This document shows positions 50,027 to 58,329 of a stretch of DNA of 64,000 nucleotides, piece after piece (within the stretch, counting starts at the first letter, position 1; every line of letters begins with the position of its first letter). Below the pieces are notes generated by a model, which did not search any database, was not told where the DNA came from, and saw only the letters and a program-made list of their open reading frames with translations. This DNA comes from Dyadobacter alkalitolerans DSM 23607 (GTDB lineage Bacteria > Bacteroidota > Bacteroidia > Cytophagales > Spirosomataceae), in NCBI RefSeq assembly GCF_000428845.1, contig NZ_AUAS01000005.1:124001-188000 (forward strand). The letters are read 5' to 3'. Position numbers and translations under genes: made by a program.

Positions 50027-51018
50027 ACAGTTTTTCATACAACAAAGCCTATGACGTCGCAGAAGCTGTGGCGGACATTCAAGTTCATGAACATGGCAAA
50101 TTCATCGCAGGCGGCACCAATTTGCTGGATCTGATGAAGGAAAATGTGATGAAACCGGATCATTTGACGGACATTAACCGGCTTGACCTGGCGGACATCA
50201 CAGAGAATGAGGACGGCGGATTGCGGCTGGGCGCACTCGTTACCAACGCCGACACAGCATGGAACGAGCTCGTGGAGCAGCGCTATCCCCTGCTTTCCAA
50301 GGCTATTCTGGCCGGTGCATCGCCGCAGTTGCGCAATATGGCTACCAATGGCGGCAACCTTTTCCAACGCACGCGCTGCTATTATTTTTATGACACGGCC
50401 ACTGCCTGTAACAAGCGCGAGCCTGGCTCTGGTTGTTCAGCAGTCAACGGCATCAACCGCATCCATGCCATTCTGGGAACGAGCATGCAATGCATTGCCA
50501 CGCATCCTTCGGACATGTGCGTCGCGCTTGCGGCACTGGACGCGAAGGTGAATATTTCTGGCCCTAATGGCGAAAGAACATTAGAATTTGCTGATTTTCA
50601 CCGGTTACCCGGCAATTCACCACATTTGGATACCAACGTTTCTCCGGGAGAACTGGTTACTTCCATTGATCTTCCTCCAAGCAATTTTACCAAAAAAGCT
50701 TTTTATCTGAAAGTCCGCGACAGGCAGTCCTATGCATTCGCACTGGTTTCCGTAGCAGCAGCTCTGGATCTGGACGGGGATGTGATTAAAGATATACGGG
50801 TTGCAATGGGCGGTGTTGCGCATAAGCCTTGGCGGCGCAGGGATGTGGAGGAAAGTTATATTGGAAAAACGGCTTCTACGGAGAACTTCCAGGAGTTGGC
50901 TGAAACCATGCTCACGGGTGCAATTGGTTTTGGTGGTAACACTTTTAAAATCGAATTGGCTAAAAGAGCAATCGTACGTGCTTTGAATGAGGCGCTCAAA
51001 ACAGGAGAAAATCTATGA
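50023..51018 (+). CDS. Molybdenum hydroxylase, FAD subunit (YagS/PaoB-like)
   Basis: A 331-residue medium subunit with the FAD-binding motif AGGTNLLDLMK near the N-terminus. NLFQRTRCYYFYDTATAC and PGSGCSAVNG, then SMQC, provide extra cysteines like those of the 4Fe-4S loop in PaoB-type subunits. The C-terminal part is the CO-dehydrogenase flavoprotein fold. It joins the small and large subunits in a YagTSR/PaoABC-like complex. It overlaps both neighbours by 4 bp (ATGA at each end), indicating coupled translation. Confidence 0.88.
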   Translation: MNSFSYNKAYDVAEAVADIQVHEHGKFIAGGTNLLDLMKENVMKPDHLTDINRLDLADITENEDGGLRLGALVTNADTAWNELVEQRYPLLSKAILAGASPQLRNMATNGGNLFQRTRCYYFYDTATACNKREPGSGCSAVNGINRIHAILGTSMQCIATHPSDMCVALAALDAKVNISGPNGERTLEFADFHRLPGNSPHLDTNVSPGELVTSIDLPPSNFTKKAFYLKVRDRQSYAFALVSVAAALDLDGDVIKDIRVAMGGVAHKPWRRRDVEESYIGKTASTENFQELAETMLTGAIGFGGNTFKIELAKRAIVRALNEALKTGENL

Positions 51019-53273
51019 AAACGCAATATATAGGAAAGCCCGTCAGCCGGGTGGACGGACTGGCGAAGGTTACGGGCAGCGCCAAATATTCAGCCGACTT
51101 TAAAGTGGAAGGCATGCTGTATGGCTACATTGTATCCAGCGGCATTGCAAAGGGAAAAATTCTGAACATTGATACTTCGCAGGCCATGTCGCTGAAAGGC
51201 GTTTTGCAGGTTTTCACACATGAGAATGTTTCCGGCCTGCCTTGGTTTAGCATTAAATACAAGGATATGGATGCGCCGACCGGCTCGCCATTCCGGCCTT
51301 TGCATGACGATAAGATCATTTACAGCGGTCAGCCTATCGCATTGGTTGTGGCGGAAACTTTCGAACTGGCGAGATATGCATCCTCATTGGTCCAGGTGGA
51401 GTATCAGGAAGAAGGATTCACGACCGATCTGATCCAAAACCTGGGAAATTCATACAAAGCGCCGTCCGGGAAAATAGGTTTTGTACAGCCTAAATCTCGT
51501 GGTAATGCAGAGGAAGCGTATGAGCAGGCGGAATTTAAAATGTCCGGTTCTTACCAGCACGGAGCAGAGCATCACAACCCTATGGAGCTGTTTTCAACAA
51601 CGGCCATCTGGGAAAATGAAAAGCTGACTGTTTATGATAAAACGCAGGGAGTTTCCAATTGCCAGTTTTACATTGGTAATGTATTCGGACTGGCGTATAA
51701 GGATGTACGGATCATTTCGCCGTACGTTGGCGGCGCTTTCGGATCCGGACTAAGGCCTCAATATCAGCTTTTTATGGCTGTTCTTGCTGCGCTTGAATTG
51801 AAAAGACCTGTTAAGGTGGGGTTGACCCGTCAGCAGATGTTCACATTCGGGCACAGGCCGGTTACTATGCAGAATGTTGCCCTTAGTGCGTCTGCGGATG
51901 GCACTTTGGAATCCATTACGCACGAGGCATATTCTGAAACTTCCAGGTTTGAGAACTATACAGAGATCATCGTAAACTGGTCTGGGACAATGTATAATTG
52001 CGATCGTGTCAAATTGAAATATGACCTGGTCGGGCTGGATATGTATACGCCTGTGGATATGCGTGCGCCTGGAGCTGTTACGGGTGCGCATGCGATGGAA
52101 AGTGCAATGGATGAATTGGCATATGAACTGAAAATGGACCCGTTGATTTTCAGACTTAAAAATTATGCGGATGAAGACCAGACCGAAGGGAAACCATTTT
52201 CCAGCAAAGAGCTGATCGCATGTTATCGGGAAGGGGCAGAAAAATTCGGATGGACCAAAAGAAACCTCGAACCCCGCTCAACGCGGGAAGGAAACCAGTT
52301 GATCGGCTGGGGAGTGGCTACGGCTGCCTGGGACGCATTCCAGATGCCTTGCCGGGCAAAAGCATTGCTATCCATTGACGGAAAGCTGGTGGTAAGCAGC
52401 GGAACTTCGGACATTGGAACTGGCACTTACACCATTATGACGCAGATTGCGGCGGAAAGTTTAGGCCTGAAAATCGAGGATGTGACATTCAAACTGGGAG
52501 ATACCAATATGCCGCTTGCGCCGCTGGAAGGTGGTTCATGGACGGCGGCTTCGGTGGGCGCAGCCGTGAAAGGCGTATGTGAAGATGTGAGAAAGAAGCT
52601 GGCAAAGATGGCCGTCAAAACCAAAGACTCCCCTTTCTATAATACTGATCCGAAGGGCATTTCATTTGATTCGGGAATGTTGTCGGACCTTAATGACAGC
52701 TCGAAGTCGATATCAATTGTTGACCTGATGCGGCTTGCGGGCGTCAACAGCATTGAGGAAACCTCAACCAGCGGCCCAAACCCGGTTAACAAAATGAAGT
52801 ACACTTTTAATTCACATGCGGCGGTTTTTGCGGAGGTGAAAGTGGATGAAGATCTCGGGATCGTCCGTGTGACACGTGTCGTCTGCGCGGTTGCCGCAGG
52901 AAAAATTCTGAACCCGAAAACGGCAAGAAGTCAGATCCTGGGCGGCGTTGTTTGGGGAATCAGCAAGGCATTGGAGGAGGAGAGCAAAATGGATCACCAA
53001 TACGGGCGGTTCATGAACCACAATCTATCCGAATACCACGTGCCGGTGAACAAGGATATTAACGATATCGAAGTGATCTTCGTGGAAGAGAAGGACGACA
53101 TTGTCAATCCTTTGGGTATCAAAGGCGTCGGGGAAATTGGGATTATTGGAGTGGCAGGAGCAATCGCGAACGCGGTGTTCCATGCAACCGGCGTCCGCGT
53201 TAGGAACCTGCCTATCACTATGGACAAAGTGCTTCAAATCGCAGAAGACGATCACAATCAAGTTTCGGTTTAA
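51015..53273 (+). CDS. Molybdenum hydroxylase, molybdopterin-binding subunit (YagR/PaoC-like)
   Basis: A 752-residue catalytic subunit. The N-terminal GKPVSRVDGLAKVTGSAKY is typical of the family, SPYVGGAFGSGL binds the cofactor, and the catalytic Glu is in KGVGEIGIIGVAGAIANA near the C-terminus. PaoC-type enzymes oxidise aldehydes broadly with a molybdenum-cytosine dinucleotide cofactor; aromatic aldehydes are likely, xanthine less so. Maturation genes (such as paoD) are not in the window. It ends just before a bidirectional terminator. Confidence 0.88.
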   Translation: MKTQYIGKPVSRVDGLAKVTGSAKYSADFKVEGMLYGYIVSSGIAKGKILNIDTSQAMSLKGVLQVFTHENVSGLPWFSIKYKDMDAPTGSPFRPLHDDKIIYSGQPIALVVAETFELARYASSLVQVEYQEEGFTTDLIQNLGNSYKAPSGKIGFVQPKSRGNAEEAYEQAEFKMSGSYQHGAEHHNPMELFSTTAIWENEKLTVYDKTQGVSNCQFYIGNVFGLAYKDVRIISPYVGGAFGSGLRPQYQLFMAVLAALELKRPVKVGLTRQQMFTFGHRPVTMQNVALSASADGTLESITHEAYSETSRFENYTEIIVNWSGTMYNCDRVKLKYDLVGLDMYTPVDMRAPGAVTGAHAMESAMDELAYELKMDPLIFRLKNYADEDQTEGKPFSSKELIACYREGAEKFGWTKRNLEPRSTREGNQLIGWGVATAAWDAFQMPCRAKALLSIDGKLVVSSGTSDIGTGTYTIMTQIAAESLGLKIEDVTFKLGDTNMPLAPLEGGSWTAASVGAAVKGVCEDVRKKLAKMAVKTKDSPFYNTDPKGISFDSGMLSDLNDSSKSISIVDLMRLAGVNSIEETSTSGPNPVNKMKYTFNSHAAVFAEVKVDEDLGIVRVTRVVCAVAAGKILNPKTARSQILGGVVWGISKALEEESKMDHQYGRFMNHNLSEYHVPVNKDINDIEVIFVEEKDDIVNPLGIKGVGEIGIIGVAGAIANAVFHATGVRVRNLPITMDKVLQIAEDDHNQVSV

Positions 53274-53296
53274 AATACTGTGAATAGCATAAAAAA

Positions 53297-53327
53297 AGCG
53301 TGGCGGTTGAACGCCACGCTTTTTTTA
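53297..53327. terminator. Bidirectional intrinsic terminator
   Basis: GCGTGGCG (53298-53305) pairs with CGCCACGC (53312-53319) around a 6-base loop, with A and T runs on both sides. It serves the molybdenum hydroxylase operon on one strand and the convergent aldo/keto reductase on the other. Confidence 0.9.
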
Positions 53328-54257
53328 TGCCTTCTCGACCCATTCGATCATTTTTTTTCTTCCGCCCTCGTCGGGAAGTTCGCCCAGGGCCGCTCCTAGA
53401 TTATCGGTCAAATGTTTTACGTCCGAAGTTCCGGGAATGGCGCAGGTTACGGCCGGATGGCTGACAATGTATTTCAAAAAATACTGAGCCCAGCTCTTGA
53501 TGTCATAGTCGGCTGCAAAGGCCGGCAATTCCTTGCCCTTAACCGCCCTGAATAATGCGCCTTGCTCAAATGGCTCGTTAATAATCACGGCCACTCCGTG
53601 ATCTTTGGCCGCATTAAGCAGACTCTTTTCGGCATTCCGCGAGCGGATGGAATAATTGAATTGGACAAAATCAACTTCCTTTGACTTCACGATCTGTTCC
53701 AGCCGGGCGTGTGCGGAATCTGTGTAATGAGTGATGCCGATATATTTTATTTTTCCCTGCGCCTTCCAGTCTTTTAATGTTTTCAAATGTGTTTGCCAAT
53801 CCTGCAAATTATGGATCTGCATCAGCTCGATTTTTTTCCGCCGCATTTTTCTGAACGAATCATTCATTTGCGCTATCCCCTGCTCCTTCCCGGTTGTCCA
53901 GACTTTGGTGGCAAAGAAAAACTTATCATTGTTTTTTAACTCGGTAGTGAGCGCGCCGATCACCTCTTCTGCACGCCCGTACATAGGCGATGCGTCGATC
54001 AGCTTGCCGCCTAATGTCGCCATTTCCTGCAAAACCTTGGTCAATGCTGCTCTTTCGCTGGCTGCCTGGCCTACATCGAATTGCTGCCAGGAACCGAGAC
54101 CGATTACCGGAATTTTTTCGCCGCTGGCCGGGATTGTTCTTTGTATCATTATTTTTTGTTCCGGTTTTGCATGAGAGAACAATGGATTTAACAGCATTGC
54201 ACCGCTGGAAAGGCCAATGCTCTTGATAATATCACGACGGGAAAACGAATCTTTCAT
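53325..54257 (-). CDS. Tat-exported aldo/keto reductase
   Basis: A 310-residue enzyme with a twin-arginine signal (FSRRDIIKSIGLSSGAMLL, residues 5-23). The aldo/keto reductase tetrad is visible: Asp and Tyr in LIDASPMYGRAEE, Lys in FFATKVWTTG and His in LMQIHNLQDW. These enzymes reduce aldehydes or ketones with NADPH; a Tat-exported version must use the cofactor it carries when folded. It converges on the molybdenum hydroxylase operon and shares its terminator, but has no evident role in common. Substrate unknown. Confidence 0.87.
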   Translation of the reverse strand: MKDSFSRRDIIKSIGLSSGAMLLNPLFSHAKPEQKIMIQRTIPASGEKIPVIGLGSWQQFDVGQAASERAALTKVLQEMATLGGKLIDASPMYGRAEEVIGALTTELKNNDKFFFATKVWTTGKEQGIAQMNDSFRKMRRKKIELMQIHNLQDWQTHLKTLKDWKAQGKIKYIGITHYTDSAHARLEQIVKSKEVDFVQFNYSIRSRNAEKSLLNAAKDHGVAVIINEPFEQGALFRAVKGKELPAFAADYDIKSWAQYFLKYIVSHPAVTCAIPGTSDVKHLTDNLGAALGELPDEGGRKKMIEWVEKA

Positions 54258-54330
54258 ATTTAAAAGGGCAGGATAAAAACGCTTACATGGCCTAATTTAC
54301 ACAACAATCCCAAAAATTACCCCAAGAATC

Positions 54331-54363
54331 AAAAAAGGAGCCCGGCTCGTGGCCAGGCTCCTT
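54331..54363 (-). terminator. Intrinsic terminator of the lipoprotein gene
   Basis: GGAGCC (54337-54342) pairs with GGCTCC (54356-54361), with a second GGC/GCC pairing inside. On the minus strand it is followed by TTTTTT. It lies about 30 bp past the lipoprotein stop. Confidence 0.85.
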
Positions 54364-54393
54364 TCTCAAATTTTCACACCAAAATGTAACTTC

Positions 54394-54834
54394 TTATTTT
54401 TTCTTAATGGTCACATTAACTTTATAATCCTCGATTTTAGGCGTTTGTGTGCTCACCGGATAAGGCTGCAATTCGCTTACAGTCAAAATGTAGTTCTGAC
54501 CACTTAATGTGAACGCCTGCGAATCTGCTTTTGCATCTCCTTTGAAATCAACATCGACCTCAGTGGAATTGGTGGCATCGGAAACATTGAGCTTGATTTT
54601 TGCGCTTCCCATCTGAATACAAACTACATCCTTAGGACAACGGCTGTCGTTAACTTCCCGAAGGTCTACCTTCAAGTCGGCTCCTGATGCTCCTGCGCCC
54701 GACGCTGCAATTTTGGTCTGCTTGCGGTAAGGCACGCTGGTTGACTCGGCCTCGGGCTGTGGCGTTGCATTTTGTTTCTCGTTACAAGCCATAACCGAGA
54801 CCCAGATCAGTGCAAATAAAATTGTTCTTTTCAT
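54394..54834 (-). CDS. Small lipoprotein of unknown family
   Basis: A 146-residue protein from the ATG at 54834 (MKRTILFALIWVSVMACNE); an earlier start at 54879 would break the signal. SVMAC is a lipobox, so cysteine 17 would be lipidated and the protein anchored to a membrane. After an Asn/Gln/Pro-rich linker there is a beta-rich domain with a cysteine pair (SRC-PKDVVC-IQMG). No family recognised. It has its own terminator. An envelope binding role is the most that can be said. Confidence 0.65.
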   Translation of the reverse strand: MKRTILFALIWVSVMACNEKQNATPQPEAESTSVPYRKQTKIAASGAGASGADLKVDLREVNDSRCPKDVVCIQMGSAKIKLNVSDATNSTEVDVDFKGDAKADSQAFTLSGQNYILTVSELQPYPVSTQTPKIEDYKVNVTIKKK

Positions 54835-54920
54835 GCTAATAGTGCTTTTTGTCATACTGTTTAGAGAAACACACGGCAATAAAAAGGTTGTAATGAAATG
54901 CGAAAATATTGCAGAATTCC

Positions 54921-55283
54921 CTAAACCTCGAAAGGCAGCTCATAGTCTTTTGTAATAGGCTTTGAGCTGCGCGTTTTGACTGTGATCCGGGCTTTCAGCG
55001 GACTTCCTATTAAGAGGTGATGTTTGATATACTGATCCTCGTGGTAAGTCCAGGATTTATCTTCCAGAAAATATTCTTCCGTGTTTTGCTTTGATGCTTT
55101 ATAAGCCCATTGTTCAACAATGTTGGGTTCATAGGTAACTATGGTTCCCATACTCACCACCTGAATTCCCGGCACGCCGCTGTTTCCTAATTCCGTACAG
55201 CTTTCAACTGTAACATTAATCGATGAATTGTCTTCCAGATCCTTTACCGACCATTGATCGATGATTGTTTTTACGTTAGCCAT
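54921..55283 (-). CDS. Hypothetical protein, beta-rich
   Basis: A 120-residue protein without signal peptide or membrane segment. It alternates likely strands (INVTVESCTELG, IQVVSMGTIVTY, PLKARITVKTRSS) and has a Trp/Tyr-rich centre (SWTYHEDQYIKHHLL). No family recognised. It is monocistronic between the lipoprotein gene and the PepSY-like pair. Amino-acid composition looks coding. Confidence 0.5.
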   Translation of the reverse strand: MANVKTIIDQWSVKDLEDNSSINVTVESCTELGNSGVPGIQVVSMGTIVTYEPNIVEQWAYKASKQNTEEYFLEDKSWTYHEDQYIKHHLLIGSPLKARITVKTRSSKPITKDYELPFEV

Positions 55284-55397
55284 TATTGTTTCTGTTTAAA
55301 TGTGTTGTAGATAAACAAATAAACAGCTGTACGCCTATTTGACTGGGTTTCATTTACCAAACGGTTGATATAAAGAAGCCAAAGGTTTACAAAACAA

Positions 55398-55424
55398 AAC
55401 AGCCGGGAAATTTTCCCGGCTGTT
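55398..55424 (-). terminator. Intrinsic terminator of the first PepSY-like gene
   Basis: AACAGCCGGGAAA (55398-55410) pairs with TTTCCCGGCTGTT (55412-55424), followed on the minus strand by TTTGTTTTGT. It lies 27 bp past the stop at 55451. Confidence 0.88.
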
Positions 55425-55450
55425 CCTTCATTATGTGGAAAAATTATTCC

Positions 55451-55792
55451 TTATCCCACATTATTACCATCTTTATCTAATCTCACCCTGGCACTTTCAC
55501 TGCCTTTGGCTACTTGTAATTCGTAATATGGTGTTTTAGCGCCCTCTTTTACGAGGAAGGCCTTCTTCACCGTCCAACCTGAAAACTCTTCTCCTTTAAT
55601 GGTCTTTTTAATTCCCTCAGGAAGGTCTTCCGGTTTTACCGCTACCTTATCTTCTTTTGAAGTTGTAGTGGTTTTTGTCGTGGTCTCTTGTTTGGTTTCC
55701 GTTTGAGCGGACTCTGTTGTTTGCGCTGTGGCTTGAACAGAAGCGAAAGAGATAAGTGTCATGGCCAATGCCGATACTATTAGCTTTTTCAT
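55451..55792 (-). CDS. Secreted PepSY-like protein 1
   Basis: A 113-residue protein with a signal peptide (residues 1-24, ending ATAQ). A low-complexity Thr/Glu/Lys linker (residues ~25-48) leads to a small domain: VKPEDLPEGIKKTIKGEEFSG, then TPYYELQVAKGSESARVRLDKDGN. This pattern (EDLP...V...G...YYEL) is like PepSY-like domains of Bacteroidota. Function unknown. A paralogue lies next to it, across 182 bp. Confidence 0.6.
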   Translation of the reverse strand: MKKLIVSALAMTLISFASVQATAQTTESAQTETKQETTTKTTTTSKEDKVAVKPEDLPEGIKKTIKGEEFSGWTVKKAFLVKEGAKTPYYELQVAKGSESARVRLDKDGNNVG

Positions 55793-55974
55793 AATTTGGG
55801 TTCGTTTGAACTTGTTTATTTTACGTTTCTGTGCATCCGCACTGTTGCGTAAAAAGCTAACATCATTATGCCAAAATACCTAATATGCTCATTTTCAGTA
55901 TATTATTAAAATACAACATCGTAAGACTGTGTCGAACGAAATCCACGTTTTGTGGGATTTATATCCAGCTAAGG

Positions 55975-56319
55975 TTAATTCAGGATCTGACCTTCTTTGT
56001 TCACTTTCATGCGGGATTGCTCATCCGCCTTCCTGACAACCAGTTCATAATACTGCCCGCCGTCGTCAGCAACCACCAGATAGGCGTCAGAAATCGCCCA
56101 GCCTGCATATGATTTGTTATTCAATGCGTTGCGTACTTTTTCAGGAAGGTCCTCCGGCCGCACTTGTACGCGTTTTTCAAGCTCGATGACTGTTGCCTCT
56201 TTGACGAAATGCACTTTATGAATGCCATCGCCCGTAAATGCAGAGCCGACGATAGCAGCTCCGAAAACTAGTGAACTAAGTAAAAGTCCTCTTTGAAAAA
56301 ACGTCTTATCCTTTTTCAT
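55975..56319 (-). CDS. Secreted PepSY-like protein 2
   Basis: A 114-residue protein with a signal or anchor (residues 9-28) and the same C-terminal pattern as the previous gene: VRPEDLPEKVRNALNNKSYAG, YYELVVRKADEQSRMKVNKEGQ. The two differ in linker and probably arose by duplication. Both look like single small PepSY-like domains outside the cytoplasm, perhaps folding inhibitors or binders. Lies upstream of the SusD end on the same strand but is separated by its terminator. Confidence 0.6.
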   Translation of the reverse strand: MKKDKTFFQRGLLLSSLVFGAAIVGSAFTGDGIHKVHFVKEATVIELEKRVQVRPEDLPEKVRNALNNKSYAGWAISDAYLVVADDGGQYYELVVRKADEQSRMKVNKEGQILN

Positions 56320-56393
56320 AATTGATAGCCCATATTGACGCCTTGGTCGGAGTCAATGCTGCATGGCTAAAATTATGCCTGCCCTAAAACAGA

Positions 56394-56421
56394 GAAGCCA
56401 TACCCGGATGGGCATGGCTTC
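56394..56421 (-). terminator. Intrinsic terminator of the SusCD operon
   Basis: GAAGCCAT (56394-56401) pairs with ATGGCTTC (56414-56421), with CC/GG inside. On the minus strand it is followed by a T-rich stretch. It lies 19 bp past the SusD stop. Confidence 0.8.
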
Positions 56422-56439
56422 AAAGCGAATTGAATCTGA

Positions 56440-58320
56440 TTATTTATCGTAACCTGGGTTTTGTACCAGCTTCGCGTTACGGTTGATCTCATCACGGCTG
56501 AACGGACGGAAATACATTTTATCAACCCATGTACGGTTTTCATGCGATTTCTCGACAACCGGGGTATAAGTGTAAGTATAAACGTCTGTATCATAGTGAT
56601 ACGGCTCCTTCATCGTCTTACCTGGCTTGAACTTGCCCAAAACGTTGATGTATTCCAACGGACGGCCCAATGTTTCCTTGGCGATCATCCAGCGGCGTGC
56701 ATCGTGGTAACGTTGCTCTTCGTAAGCCATTTCGATGCGTTTTTCATGACGATACGCTTCTTTCAAAGCAGCGCCGGTCACTTTCAATGCTGGCATACCG
56801 GAACGGAAACGGATCCTGTTCAGCCATAGCAAAGCTTCTGCTTCCTGGCCCACTTCGATGCTTGCCTCAATGTAGTTGAACACAACTTCCGTAGTACGGA
56901 TGAACGGCCAGGGGATGTTCTGACGATCCGTATTGTCATACAATGCAGGGTTTGGATCAATGAATTTACGCATGTAATATCCGGTACGGCTACCATTCCA
57001 GTCTTCGATCGAGCTGCTGCGTGTATCCAATCCTTTGCGGTTGATCAATGCGCCTTTGTCATCCAAAAGGTCATATGCACCTGTCTGGATCTGGTTAGCA
57101 GGATCTTTCGCATCAGAAGGACGTGGCTTCCAGTCTGCACCGTCAAACATGACCGTTGCGTAGAAACGAGGATCACGGTTTTTGTAAGGGGCCGCTTTGT
57201 GCGTTGGGTTGGTCCAGCTGAAACGTGTTCCGTCCATCAGTTCGTAATCATCAACCAGCAGACCGATAGGCGTGTTTCCAGCCCAGTTGTGGTAACCATT
57301 AGGACCGTTGTTCAAGCCGGTCTGGCGGGCACCTTCGCTAAGGCTAGGTGTGAAATAACGTCCGAAAATGATCTCGTTGGCAGCCGAAGCATCCAGTGAT
57401 TTATCAGCGCTCGCACCGCCCATAGCGATGGAGATGTAATTGCTCCTTCCTTGTGCAGGCGTTACCGGAGCAGTCAGGTTAAGCTTATAACCTCCGTCCG
57501 TTGCAGCCAATGCCGCTTTTGCAGCAGCCTGTGCAGCCGTCCAGCGTGCCTTTCTGTCACCCGATACATAACCCAGGAATTCAGGGTTAGGGTAAGCAGC
57601 AAGCACAGCCGATTTTGCTTTCGCAGTAGTCATATCATGCAGATCGCTGGCAGCATAAAGCAGCACTCTCGATTTCAGCGACAATGCAGCCGCTTCACTT
57701 GCACGGCCTTTGACAATCGTTTTGCCTTTCAGCAACATGGCAGCGCTATCAAGGTCAGTAACGATGCGGTTCACACATTCTTCGTATGTGTTACGGGGCA
57801 CAGAGTAATCCTCATTCAGGTTATAAACCCTCGTGATGATCGGCGCAGATCCGTAATAGCGAACAAGCTGCTGATAGTAATAGCCACGCAGGAAGTAAGA
57901 CTCTCCCATGAGACGGGCTTTCAAAGTCTCATCTGTGAAAGTCGCCGTTTTCAGATTGGCAATCGCAAGGTTTGCAGCCCTGATCCTGGTATACATCGGG
58001 CCCCAGCCATAAGTGTCATCCACCCAGCCAAGATTGGAAGGACTTAAACTTCCTTCATTCACCGTATTAATGTTCCGGCCAGTGTGCGTAAACACTGCTT
58101 CATCTGTGAGGGAAGCCAGCATCTGCTCGCTAAAACCGCCTTGCTGAAGTCCCCCGTAAATACCTGTTACAAATCCTTCGGCAAGCGGACCTTCTTTCCA
58201 CACTTCTTCTGACGGAATTTCAGTTGGAGGCGTTACGTCCAAGAATTCCGTGTCGCAGGATACCAGCCCGAATGAGCCAAGTGCTGCTAAAAATATCCAA
58301 TGTTTATAATTCAGTTTCAT
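56440..58320 (-). CDS. RagB/SusD-family outer-membrane lipoprotein
   Basis: A 626-residue lipoprotein. The signal ends in a lipobox (GLVSC, Cys 22). SusD family motifs include TEIPSEEVWKEGPLAEGFVTG and MARIRAANLAIANL-like helices of TPR repeats, and RDPRFYATVMFDGADWKPR near the centre, with the closing MYFRPFSRDEINRN block. It sits on the cell surface as the lid over its SusC partner, encoded immediately upstream with a 9-bp gap, and binds a glycan or other nutrient. The ligand is not predictable. No regulator or glycosidase gene sits next to the pair. Confidence 0.9.
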   Translation of the reverse strand: MKLNYKHWIFLAALGSFGLVSCDTEFLDVTPPTEIPSEEVWKEGPLAEGFVTGIYGGLQQGGFSEQMLASLTDEAVFTHTGRNINTVNEGSLSPSNLGWVDDTYGWGPMYTRIRAANLAIANLKTATFTDETLKARLMGESYFLRGYYYQQLVRYYGSAPIITRVYNLNEDYSVPRNTYEECVNRIVTDLDSAAMLLKGKTIVKGRASEAAALSLKSRVLLYAASDLHDMTTAKAKSAVLAAYPNPEFLGYVSGDRKARWTAAQAAAKAALAATDGGYKLNLTAPVTPAQGRSNYISIAMGGASADKSLDASAANEIIFGRYFTPSLSEGARQTGLNNGPNGYHNWAGNTPIGLLVDDYELMDGTRFSWTNPTHKAAPYKNRDPRFYATVMFDGADWKPRPSDAKDPANQIQTGAYDLLDDKGALINRKGLDTRSSSIEDWNGSRTGYYMRKFIDPNPALYDNTDRQNIPWPFIRTTEVVFNYIEASIEVGQEAEALLWLNRIRFRSGMPALKVTGAALKEAYRHEKRIEMAYEEQRYHDARRWMIAKETLGRPLEYINVLGKFKPGKTMKEPYHYDTDVYTYTYTPVVEKSHENRTWVDKMYFRPFSRDEINRNAKLVQNPGYDK

Positions 58321-58329
58321 TTCTAATTC

